A stretch of 14,961 bases of DNA from an uncultured Leucobacter sp. Lineage in GTDB: Bacteria > Actinomycetota > Actinomycetes > Actinomycetales > Microbacteriaceae. The DNA lies in assembly GCA_945952575.1 (NCBI GenBank), contig CAMFIY010000028.1, positions 1-14,961 on the forward strand, given 5' to 3'. Positions 5,476 to 12,511 of this stretch are shown here, piece by piece. The notes under the pieces are model-generated. The model was given only the letters and a program-made list of their open reading frames with translations, made no database searches and was not told the origin of the DNA. Every line of letters starts with the position of its first letter. The first letter of the stretch is position 1. Position numbers and translations under genes: made by a program.

Positions 5476-6570
5476 ATGGACATCCGGAAGCGCATCGCCC
5501 GGGCGGGCGAGTACGTGTCGAGCACGGTGGATCTCGCCAGAGCAGGCGGGACCGATCGGCAGATCGCGGCCGCGGTGCGGGACGGCCGGCTGATACGACT
5601 CAGACGCGGCTGGTACGCGGATGCCATGCGATGGGACGCCGCGAAACCCGAGGATCGGCATCTGGCCGCACTCGTCGCCGCGAAGCAGTCGACCGAGCGT
5701 ACCGGCGTCTTCTCGCATCGCTCCGCCGCGACGCTGCTCGACCTGCCGGTCTGGTCGGACTGGATGGTGCCGAGTCGTGAAAAGTCGAGCGTTGAGGAGC
5801 GGGGGCCGGTCGAGGCGGCCGATCCGCTGACGCTGCACACCACGACGCAGGCTCCGGCACGAGGATCCTTCGCGCCGCTTCACGTCCGCCACCGCTGCGC
5901 CCTCGACCGGGCGGACGTCGTGGAGATCGAGGGCTTCCCCTGCACCTCGCCCGAACGCATCCTGTTCGATCTGGCGCGGACCGAATCGTTCGAGATCGCG
6001 CTGGCGTGCGCCGACGCGTGGCTTCGACGATCAGCACGAGTCGGGTACGAGGTTGACGAGCGGGCGTGGGAGTCCTGGCGCATGCGCCTGCTCGCGCGTG
6101 CCGGAGAGATCCCGCGCGGTCACGGAGTGGTCGCCGTGCGCGTGCTCGCGGCGCTCGCCGATCCGCGGGCGGATTCCCCGCTCGAGAGCGTGAGTCGGCT
6201 GCGTCTTCTGCAACTCGGGTTCGAGGTCGACCCGCAGTTTCGCGTGGTGTCCGAGCGCGGGACGCTGCTGCACCTGGACTTCCGGTTCCGAGGACTGAAC
6301 GTCTTCGGGGAGTGCGACGGCAAGGCCAAGTACCTGGATCCCGACCTGCGGGGCGAGCGCAGCGCGGACGAGGTGTTCGCGGAAGAGAAGCGGCGCCACG
6401 ACTGGGTCACCGGGACGACCCGGATGCGGGGAGTGCGCTGGGGCGCGTCGGATGTGCTCACGGCAGCGCGGTTGGGGCGGCGGCTGCGATCGTTCGGGCT
6501 GACGGTTCCGGCCCGCCCGACTCTCGAGTTCGGCTCGGAGGCGGCCGAGTTCCTGAAGCGCCTGCTCTGA
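5476..6570 (+). CDS. AbiEi-like N-terminal domain fused to a DUF559/PD-(D/E)XK nuclease-like domain
   Basis: A 364-residue protein with no assigned pathway. Residues about 1-60 look like the winged-helix N-terminal domain of AbiEi antitoxins (AAVRDGRLIRLRRGWYA is the giveaway). FSHRSAATLLDLPVW and FPCTSPERILFDLAR fit the middle part of the same family. The C-terminus (about 230-345) resembles DUF559/Vsr-like nucleases: SPLES at 234-238, LHLDFRF with Asp268, then GECDGKAKY with Glu279, Asp281 and Lys285, and EEKRRHDW. The acidic and lysine residues of a PD-(D/E)XK site therefore look intact. There is no signal peptide or membrane helix, so it acts in the cytoplasm, presumably on DNA. No AbiEii toxin gene lies beside it, so it is not a standard type IV toxin-antitoxin pair. 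The ribosome site before ATG 5476 is weak. It stands alone between two copies of a palindromic repeat, which could be its binding or cleavage sites (inference). Confidence 0.75.
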   Translation: MDIRKRIARAGEYVSSTVDLARAGGTDRQIAAAVRDGRLIRLRRGWYADAMRWDAAKPEDRHLAALVAAKQSTERTGVFSHRSAATLLDLPVWSDWMVPSREKSSVEERGPVEAADPLTLHTTTQAPARGSFAPLHVRHRCALDRADVVEIEGFPCTSPERILFDLARTESFEIALACADAWLRRSARVGYEVDERAWESWRMRLLARAGEIPRGHGVVAVRVLAALADPRADSPLESVSRLRLLQLGFEVDPQFRVVSERGTLLHLDFRFRGLNVFGECDGKAKYLDPDLRGERSADEVFAEEKRRHDWVTGTTRMRGVRWGASDVLTAARLGRRLRSFGLTVPARPTLEFGSEAAEFLKRLL

Positions 6571-6585
6571 TCCGCAGTCCGGACC

Positions 6586-6660
6586 GATGCACATCCGCCC
6601 GACTGATGTGCATCCTGCCCACCGCGAACAGGATGTATAGCAGTCAACAAGATGCACACC
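6586..6660 (+). repeat. Composite palindromic repeat, downstream copy
   Basis: Units are GATGCACATC (6586-6595), GATGTGCATC (6605-6614), GGATGTATAGC (6631-6641) and GATGCACACC (6651-6660). Units 1 and 2 are exact reverse complements around CGCCCGACT, so they form a 10-bp hairpin with a 9-base loop starting 16 bases after the gene's stop codon. The spacers after units 1 and 2 are 9 and 16 bases, identical to the upstream copy and in the same orientation. The hairpin could also serve as a terminator for the nuclease-like gene. Confidence 0.7.
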
Positions 6661-6666
6661 CGTGCC

Positions 6667-6700
6667 GGGTGGGGGTGGGGGTGGCGGACGGGCGGACGGG
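6667..6700 (+). other. G-rich tract, quadruplex-forming candidate
   Basis: Runs of 3, 5 and 5 G separated by single T residues are followed by further GGG runs at 6690-6692 and 6698-6700, the last two within an 8-bp period (GGCGGACG twice). At least four G-runs with short loops meet the usual quadruplex pattern. It lies between the convergent nuclease-like gene and the ThDP-enzyme gene. Confidence 0.5.
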
Positions 6701-6744
6701 TGGAGAAGGGGATTGAAGGCCGGGGGCGCTCGCGGGGCGCCGAC

Positions 6745-8541
6745 CTAGCCGAGATCGGTGTCGAGGCCGTTCGCCCGCTGCACCTCGCGCTGATACGGCG
6801 CCACGACCGAGCGGGAGACCGCGCAGTCGAGCAGGATCGTGCCGCGCGCGCCCGCCTCGGTCCACGCGCGCAGCGCGTCGAGATCCTCGAGCGATGAGAC
6901 CGCGACCCCGGTCGCGCCGAGGCTGCGCGCGAGCCCCGCGAAGTCGGCCTGCGGGATGCGCATCGGCTGCTCCTCCAGCCCCATCGCCCCGTAGAGGTGC
7001 ACCTCGGCGCCGTACGCCGCATCGTTCCAGATGACGATCACGCAGCTCGCCGCGGTGCGGATCGCGGTCTCGAGATCTGCGAGACCCATGAGGGTGCCGC
7101 CGTCGCCGGCGGTGACGACCACGGTCGATTCGGGCGCCGCCGCCGCGACGCCGGCGACGGTCGCGAGGCCGAGCCCGATCGTCTGGTACGCGGTGCCGAC
7201 CATGATCATCCGGTCGGGCGAGGCGACCGGCCAGAACATGTTCGCCCAGCCGATGAAGTGGCCGCCGTCGCTCGTGACGTGCCGGTCGGCGGGCAGCAGC
7301 TCGGCCAGCCGTGCGGCGACGGATCGCGGATCGAGACGGCCGTCGGCGCAGCGGCCCTCGGGATGCTCGGCGCTGCCGTCGTCGCGGACGCGCAGGGCTC
7401 CGCCCGGCTGCTCGAGCCCCGAAACCCGCTCGCGCCAGCCGCTCGGGGCGGGGCGCATCGCGGGCAGTTCGGCGAGCAGCACGCGCAGCACGGATTTCGC
7501 GTCCCCCCGGAGGAGCACCTGCTCCACCGGGTGCGCGGCGCGGGGAGCGGACACCTGATCGGAGTCGATCCGGATCAGCGTCGCCCCCGCCCCCAGCAGC
7601 TCGCCGAAGCGCATCGTGAACTGATTGAGGCTCGCCCCGACGGCGACCACCACATCGGCCTCGGCGATCACCGCCATGGCGGCCTCCTGGCCGAAGCCGC
7701 CGGTCACGCCGAGATCGTGGCGCTGATCCGCGAAGATGCCGCGCGCCAGCGCCGTGGTCGAGGTCAGCGCACCGAGCAGCTCGGCGAGCTCGGCGAGCTC
7801 GCTCCGGGCACCCGCCAGCCAGGCGCCGCGGCCCGCGAGCACGAGCGGACGCTCGGCCCCGGCCAGGGCGCGCAGCGCCGCGGCCAGATCGTCGGGGCTC
7901 GCCGCGGTCCGCGGACGCTCCGCGGGCTGGGCCGGAGCGGGGGCTGCGGAGGGCATCGTCGCCGCGGAGAGCGCGCGGATCACCTCCGGATCGTCGAGAT
8001 CGATGCCGATCGGCTCGGGCTCCGGCTCGAGGATCGAAGCGTTCACGAGGTCGTAGGGGATCGCGAGCACGATCGGCCGACGGCTGCGCCAGGCCGATGC
8101 GGCGGCCCGGTCCACGGTCTCGTCGAGGTCGTCGGGTGAGAGCTGGACGGTGCGCACCCCCATGGCGGCCGCCATCATCTCCTGGTCGACGTCCCACGGG
8201 CGCGACCCGCTCGTGGGCGCGTCGCCGGCGACGACGAGCATGGGGGTGCGGGCCTGCGCGGCTTCGGCGAGCGCCGTGAGGGCGTTGGTGTAGCCGGCTC
8301 CGTACGTGGTGGTGGCGATGGCGAGCCGGCCCGAGACCCGGGTGTAGGCGTCGGCCGAGGCGACGGTGGCGGTCTCGTGGCGCACCGGGGTCAGCGAGAT
8401 CCCGGCCTCGGGCAGGGCGTCGATGAGGTGGGCATTGCCGTTGCCCATGAGGCCGAAGGCCTGCGTGCTGTGGCGGGCGAGGGCGCGGGCGAGCGCGCGG
8501 GGCAGCGTGGATGCGGGAGGGGGGGAAAAGGACGTGGACAA
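6745..8541 (-). CDS. ThDP-dependent enzyme of the acetolactate synthase/benzoylformate decarboxylase superfamily
   Basis: A 598-residue, three-domain thiamine-diphosphate enzyme. The N-terminal (PYR) domain has the activating glutamate Glu56 in PVRHETATVASADAY, then YGAGYTNALTALAEA. A central domain follows, and the C-terminal (PP) domain carries AGDGG (Asp480) with Asn506, the GDG-X24-N diphosphate/metal motif. Biosynthetic acetolactate synthases have a QHQMW-type segment before this domain; here the place reads TSDGGHFIGWANMFW, and no regulatory-subunit gene is nearby. I therefore read it as a catabolic decarboxylase or lyase of unknown substrate rather than IlvB. The start is a TTG at 8541 behind GAGGAGG (8547-8553) with 5 bases spacing; the in-frame start 21 bases upstream would place that site within the gene. 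It lies 134 bp downstream of an AraC gene on the same strand, which probably regulates it. Confidence 0.88.
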   Translation of the reverse strand: MSTSFSPPPASTLPRALARALARHSTQAFGLMGNGNAHLIDALPEAGISLTPVRHETATVASADAYTRVSGRLAIATTTYGAGYTNALTALAEAAQARTPMLVVAGDAPTSGSRPWDVDQEMMAAAMGVRTVQLSPDDLDETVDRAAASAWRSRRPIVLAIPYDLVNASILEPEPEPIGIDLDDPEVIRALSAATMPSAAPAPAQPAERPRTAASPDDLAAALRALAGAERPLVLAGRGAWLAGARSELAELAELLGALTSTTALARGIFADQRHDLGVTGGFGQEAAMAVIAEADVVVAVGASLNQFTMRFGELLGAGATLIRIDSDQVSAPRAAHPVEQVLLRGDAKSVLRVLLAELPAMRPAPSGWRERVSGLEQPGGALRVRDDGSAEHPEGRCADGRLDPRSVAARLAELLPADRHVTSDGGHFIGWANMFWPVASPDRMIMVGTAYQTIGLGLATVAGVAAAAPESTVVVTAGDGGTLMGLADLETAIRTAASCVIVIWNDAAYGAEVHLYGAMGLEEQPMRIPQADFAGLARSLGATGVAVSSLEDLDALRAWTEAGARGTILLDCAVSRSVVAPYQREVQRANGLDTDLG

Positions 8542-8643
8542 GACAGCCTCCTCAGCTGGCAACTGTGTCGTGAGAGGAACCGTGTATGTCTCGCTGCGGG
8601 ATCACAGCAGCAGCGCCCCTTTTCCGAACGCCTTCCCCGGCCT

Positions 8644-8657
8644 GGCCGTTGCCGGCC
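8644..8657 (-). terminator. Short hairpin after the second AraC gene, weak terminator candidate
   Basis: GGCCG and CGGCC pair as a 5-bp GC stem; on the minus-strand RNA the loop is GCAA, a stable GNRA tetraloop. It starts 19 bases past the AraC stop, inside the 134-bp gap before the ThDP-enzyme gene. The stem is short and has no U-run. No clear promoter for the ThDP-enzyme gene was found in this gap. Confidence 0.25.
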
Positions 8658-8675
8658 GAGCTGGACTCGAACAGC

Positions 8676-9746
8676 TTAGCGCTTCCGGGCAGGAGACGGC
8701 CCGGCGGTGCCGTTGCGGAAGAAGTCCTCGGTGTTCGTAAGCCGCTCGGGCTGCGCGAGCCGGGCGCCGTCGCGCACCCCGCGGCGGTACTCGCGCGGCG
8801 AGACCCCGTTCGCCTGCCGGAAGAGCCGGCTGAAGTGCGCCAGGTCGGTGAAACCCCAGCGCACGGCGATGTCGGAGACGGTGATCGAGCTCTCCGCGGT
8901 CGAGAGCTCGTGCAGGGCGTGCTGCATGCGACGGTGTCGGATCCAGCCGCTCGGCGTCCAGCTGTGCGGCTGGAACAGCAGTTGCAGCGAGCGCACCGAC
9001 ATGAAGTGGCTCGCCGCGACGACGGCGGGGGTGAGGTCGGGATCTCGCAGGTTGTGCTCGATGAAGGCCAGCACGTCGGTCAGGGCGCGATCCTCGAACC
9101 GCAGCGGCAGCTGGGCGTGCTCGCGCAGCATCGCCGCGATGAGGTCGCGCACGAACGTGCCGGCCGAGAGTCGGTCGAAGGGGCCGAGCAGCGCGCGGTT
9201 GAAGTAGAGGCCTTCGAGCACGCTGCGCAGGATCCTGGCCGGCCCCTCGGAGGTGCCGATCGTCGAGGCCGGCAGCGCGTCGAAATCGCCCACGACGGGA
9301 GCCAGGACGGCGTGCGGCACCGTGACCGCGATCCGCTCGTGATGGCCGTTGACGATGACCTCGGACGGACGGTTCAGCTGGGTCACCGCGAACTCGCCCG
9401 GCCGGATCAGGAGCGTGTGCCCGCTCTGGCGGATCACGCTGAGGCCGCTCAGCTGATACGTGAGCATCAGCTCCGGCGCATGCCGGTCACCGCGCATCAG
9501 CTGCGGCGTGCGCCGCGCGCGGTGCGCATTCGACTCGATGGACACGACGGTGCACGCGCCCACGCGGAGCGATTGGAGTCGTCCGTCCGTGTGCGGTTCG
9601 TCGGAGAACTCGACCTCGAGCGCCCCGAAGAGCTGCGCGAGGCTCCGCTGCCACTCGGCCGTCCGCAGCGCCGGATCGACCCGGCTGGTGTCGAGGTCGA
9701 GCTCGCGCGCGGCATCGCGCTGCTCGCCCTCGATCCCGTGCCCCAT
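8676..9746 (-). CDS. AraC-family transcriptional regulator (second copy of the type)
   Basis: A 356-residue AraC regulator. The N-terminal half (residues about 30-190) is an AraC_binding_2-type sensor: SNAHRARRTPQLM, LTYQLSGLSVIRQSG, then LLIRPGEFAVTQLNRPSEV. The C-terminal double helix-turn-helix contains FMSVRSLQLLFQPHSWTPSGWIR and the closing GFTDLAHFSRLFRQANGVSPREYRR. I choose ATG 9746, the only Met before the domain; the longer in-frame extension to 9884 encodes low-complexity arginine/glycine-rich sequence. A TATTCT at 9760-9755 would place transcription at or next to the ATG, so the message may have almost no leader, and there is only a weak GGGGG ribosome site. The gene is divergent from the ABC importer operon (192 bp between starts) and upstream of the ThDP-enzyme gene, making both likely targets. 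Confidence 0.9.
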   Translation of the reverse strand: MGHGIEGEQRDAARELDLDTSRVDPALRTAEWQRSLAQLFGALEVEFSDEPHTDGRLQSLRVGACTVVSIESNAHRARRTPQLMRGDRHAPELMLTYQLSGLSVIRQSGHTLLIRPGEFAVTQLNRPSEVIVNGHHERIAVTVPHAVLAPVVGDFDALPASTIGTSEGPARILRSVLEGLYFNRALLGPFDRLSAGTFVRDLIAAMLREHAQLPLRFEDRALTDVLAFIEHNLRDPDLTPAVVAASHFMSVRSLQLLFQPHSWTPSGWIRHRRMQHALHELSTAESSITVSDIAVRWGFTDLAHFSRLFRQANGVSPREYRRGVRDGARLAQPERLTNTEDFFRNGTAGPSPARKR

Positions 9747-9772
9747 AGCCCCCAAGAATATCGACGCCGTCC

Positions 9773-9809
9773 CGCCCCGGCCCGGGCTCCCGGTGCCGTC
9801 CCCGGGGCG
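9773..9809. promoter_or_regulatory. Inverted repeat in the AraC/importer divergent region
   Basis: CGCCCCGG (9773-9780) and CCGGGGCG (9802-9809) are perfect 8-bp inverted arms separated by 21 bases that include CCCGGG. It sits just upstream of the AraC -10-like TATTCT (9760-9755), so it could be a regulator site for either direction. GC-only arms arise more easily in such DNA, which lowers confidence. No convincing promoter for the importer operon was found in 9747-9938. Confidence 0.3.
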
Positions 9810-9938
9810 ATACTGCGCCTTTTGGTGGATCCTCTGCGCATCTCGACAAGTCCGGCCGTTCACGCCTCGGTAGCGTCGAATCACCCACCCCGCATCCGCG
9901 CACCGAGCCCGACCCGTGATCTCGAAGAGGAGTCACCC

Positions 9939-11507
9939 ATGTCACCCACGAACGAACGCATCTCGAGCCTGAGCCTCGACCGCCGCACGCTCCTGCGATA
10001 CGCCGGTGTCGGCACCGGATCCATCGCAGCGGCCGCCCTGCTCGCGAGCTGCTCGACCAACGCGACCCCGACCCCGACCACGGGGGGCGGAGGGAGCGGC
10101 GGTCAGCTGCGGATCGGCATCAACGGCGGGACGATCGCGACCAAGTTCGACCCGCACACCGCCTTCGACGAGCTGCACAACTTCGTCGCCGTCTCGATGT
10201 ACGAGAACGTGACGCAGCTCAACGGCAAGTTCGAGCTCGAGAACGTCCTCGCCGAGGAGATCACCCCGAACGCGGACGGCACCGAGTGGACGCTGCGCCT
10301 CCACCAGGGCCTCGAGTTCCACAACGGCAAGACGGTCACGGCCGAGGACGTCATCTTCAGCTACAACCGCATCCTCGACCCCGAGATCGGCGCGATCGCG
10401 GCGGGCCTGCTCGCCCCGGTCACGGAGATGAAGGCGATGGACGAGCGCACGGTGCGCTTCGCGATGGCGAAGCCGCACGGCTGGTTCGATCTCGCGCTCG
10501 GCGACGGCAGCGTGCAGGGCATCATCCCGACCGACTTCGACGTGGAGAAGCCGGTCTCCACCGGACCGTGGGCGTTCGTCTCGCATGATCCCGGCAAGGG
10601 CACCGTCTGGAAGCGGTTCGCGAACTATCACGGCGACGTCGCCAAGGCCGACGAGCTGGCGCTCTCGGTGCTGATCGACGCGGATGCGCGCGTCAACGCG
10701 CTGGTCTCGGGCCAGGTCGACGCCATCACCGGCGTGCCCGGCAATCAGGTCGAGCGGATCAAGGGCGGGTCCGGCATCGGGATCATCAGCCGGAAGTCGG
10801 GCCAGTTCCAGCTCTTCCGCGTGCGCACCGACACGGGCCCCTTCGCCGATGCGCGTGTGCGCCAGGCGCTGCGGATGAGCATCGACCGAGAGCGCATCCT
10901 GCAGGTCGCCTACGGCAACCAGGGAATCGTCGGATCCGACCTCTACGGCCGTTTCGACCCGGCGTACGACGACTCGCTCATCCGCACCCGGGACATCGAG
11001 GGGGCGAAGGCGCTGATCAAGGAGGCCGGGGCCGAGGGCACCCGGGCCGTGCTCGCCACCTGGCCGGGGTTCGCCGAGTCCGCGCAGATCATCGTGGCGG
11101 GCGCCAAGGAGATCGGCCTCGACATCGCCTTCGAGGAGAAGGACGAGGCCACCTACTTCGGCGGCTACATGGACTGGGACTTCGGCGTCGACAGCTACGG
11201 CGCGCTGAGCCAGATCACCATGGCGGCGCAGACCGACGCCGTCGGAGCGATGAACAACGGCACGCACTTCTCGAACGCCGAGTACGACAAGCTCTTCGCG
11301 CAGGCCTCCGCGGCGATGTCCGATGCCGAGCGCACGCCGTTCCTGCAGCAGATGCAGAAGATCCAGTTCGAGCAGGGCGGCAACATCATCCCCGTGTTCC
11401 GCAACACCCTGATGGGCGTCTCCGACAAGACCAGTGGCTGGGCCGAGGAGGACCTGAACGGCATGACCGTGTGGCGCGGGCTCAACCGGGTGAGCGTGTC
11501 TGCGTGA
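9939..11507 (+). CDS. ABC transporter substrate-binding lipoprotein, peptide/nickel family (SBP_bac_5)
   Basis: A 522-residue extracytoplasmic binding protein of the family 5 (oligopeptide/dipeptide/nickel) type. The N-terminus has a twin-arginine motif DRRTLL at residues 14-19, a hydrophobic stretch (GTGSIAAAALLAS) and a lipobox LASC with the lipidated Cys at 38, then a T/P/G-rich linker. This indicates export, probably by Tat, and anchoring to the outer face of the membrane. YENVTQL near residue 88 and the segment around residues 112-146 (ITPNADGTEWTLRLHQGLEF, then TAEDVIFSYNRI) are family hallmarks. ATG 9939 follows AGAGGAG (9926-9932) by 6 bases; longer in-frame reading upstream runs antisense through the AraC gene and is not real. 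It is the first gene of the importer operon and overlaps the next start by 4 bases. The ligand is unknown and need not be a peptide. Confidence 0.95.
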   Translation: MSPTNERISSLSLDRRTLLRYAGVGTGSIAAAALLASCSTNATPTPTTGGGGSGGQLRIGINGGTIATKFDPHTAFDELHNFVAVSMYENVTQLNGKFELENVLAEEITPNADGTEWTLRLHQGLEFHNGKTVTAEDVIFSYNRILDPEIGAIAAGLLAPVTEMKAMDERTVRFAMAKPHGWFDLALGDGSVQGIIPTDFDVEKPVSTGPWAFVSHDPGKGTVWKRFANYHGDVAKADELALSVLIDADARVNALVSGQVDAITGVPGNQVERIKGGSGIGIISRKSGQFQLFRVRTDTGPFADARVRQALRMSIDRERILQVAYGNQGIVGSDLYGRFDPAYDDSLIRTRDIEGAKALIKEAGAEGTRAVLATWPGFAESAQIIVAGAKEIGLDIAFEEKDEATYFGGYMDWDFGVDSYGALSQITMAAQTDAVGAMNNGTHFSNAEYDKLFAQASAAMSDAERTPFLQQMQKIQFEQGGNIIPVFRNTLMGVSDKTSGWAEEDLNGMTVWRGLNRVSVSA

Positions 11508-12511
11508 CGACCGGTGAGGCGCCGGAGGCGATCGAGGCCAGCGGTGCCGCCTCCTTCTGGAGGCGGCACCGCTGGATCCTGTTCCGGCTGCTCGCGGGTG
11601 TCGGAACGCTCTTCCTCGTGGCCGTGGTCGTCTTCTTCGCGACTTCGATCCTGCCGGGCGACGTGGCGCGCGTGGTGCTGGGCCGCCTCGCGACCGACGA
11701 GGCGGTCGCGCAGCTGCGCGAGTCGATGGGGCTGAACCAGCCGCTGGCGGTGCAGTTCGGCCAGTGGCTCGGCGGCGTCCTGAGCGGGAACCCCGGCGAC
11801 TCGCTCGTGGCGCACACGCCCGTGCTGGCTTATGTCCTCCCGCGCCTCGCCAACACGCTGATCCTCGTCGCCTTCGTCGCGGTGATCGGCATCCCGCTCG
11901 CGATGGTGCTCGGCGTCTCGGCCGCGTTGCGGCCCCGCAGCTTCGCCGACTGGCTGGTCAACACCGCTTCGATCGTGATCGCGGGCCTGCCCGAGTTCGT
12001 CATCGGCATCCTGCTGATCGTGCTCTTCTCGACCGGCCTGCTGCACCTGCTGCCGGCCGTGTCGCTCACGCCGTCGGGCAACCCGCTGAGCGATCCCGCC
12101 GTCCTCGTCCTGCCCGTGCTCACGCTCATCATCGTGATCCTGCCCTACACGGGGCGGCAGATGCGCGCGTCGATGCTCGACGTGCTCGACGCCGAGTACA
12201 TCCAGATGGCCCGGCTGCGCGGCATCCGCGAGTCCCGGGTGGTCTGGAACCACGCGATCCGCAACGGGCTCACTCCGGCGGTGCAGGCCGCGGCCCTCAC
12301 GCTCGCGTTCCTGATCGGCGGCACCATCGTGGTCGAGTACCTGTTCCAGTACCCGGGCATCGGCATGGCGCTCAACGACGCGGTGATGCAGCGAGATCTG
12401 CCGGTCGTGCAGTTCATCGTCGTGGTGCTGGCCGCCGGGTACATCCTGTTCAACCTGCTCGCGGACGTCCTGACCGTGCTGCTCACCCCGAAGCTGAGGA
12501 CCGCGCAATGA
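11504..12511 (+). CDS. ABC transporter permease, DppB/OppB type
   Basis: A 335-residue inner-membrane permease with about six hydrophobic helices. The first follows a short cytoplasmic tail (WILFRLLAGVGTLFLVAVVVF), then the ILPGD segment and ESMGLNQPLAVQFGQWL typical of the DppB N-terminus. The cytoplasmic EAA coupling loop that contacts the ATPase is at about residues 230-255 (AEYIQMARLRGIRESRVVW). The start is a GTG at 11504 overlapping the binding-protein stop (GTGA), the usual form of translational coupling here; an earlier in-frame GTG or ATG would lie deeper in the previous gene. It forms the transmembrane channel as a heterodimer with the next permease. Confidence 0.94.
   Translation: MTTGEAPEAIEASGAASFWRRHRWILFRLLAGVGTLFLVAVVVFFATSILPGDVARVVLGRLATDEAVAQLRESMGLNQPLAVQFGQWLGGVLSGNPGDSLVAHTPVLAYVLPRLANTLILVAFVAVIGIPLAMVLGVSAALRPRSFADWLVNTASIVIAGLPEFVIGILLIVLFSTGLLHLLPAVSLTPSGNPLSDPAVLVLPVLTLIIVILPYTGRQMRASMLDVLDAEYIQMARLRGIRESRVVWNHAIRNGLTPAVQAAALTLAFLIGGTIVVEYLFQYPGIGMALNDAVMQRDLPVVQFIVVVLAAGYILFNLLADVLTVLLTPKLRTAQ

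Noticed and set aside
4242..5843. 533-codon minus-strand frame opposite the AraC gene and the repeat
   Set aside because: It is antisense to conserved AraC helix-turn-helix motifs, runs through the intergenic repeat and has no recognisable domain.
5290..6660. Possible CRISPR array or insertion sequence formed by the repeats
   Set aside because: There are only four degenerate units per copy with uneven short spacers and no cas genes. The enclosed protein has no transposase motif, and no terminal inverted repeats or target duplication were seen.
6644..8197. Long alternative frame (517 codons) on the same strand as the ThDP enzyme
   Set aside because: It is a shifted frame of the ThDP gene, giving arginine/glycine-rich low-complexity protein. 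The overlapping frame has intact catalytic motifs.
6745..8541. Assignment of the ThDP enzyme as biosynthetic acetolactate synthase (ilvB)
   Set aside because: The QHQMW-type segment expected before the PP domain is absent, there is no small-subunit gene, and the neighbours are a transporter and an AraC regulator.
8586..9938. Upstream extension of the binding-protein frame by about 450 codons
   Set aside because: It runs antisense through the AraC gene. The Tat/lipobox signal peptide and ribosome site fix the true start at 9939.
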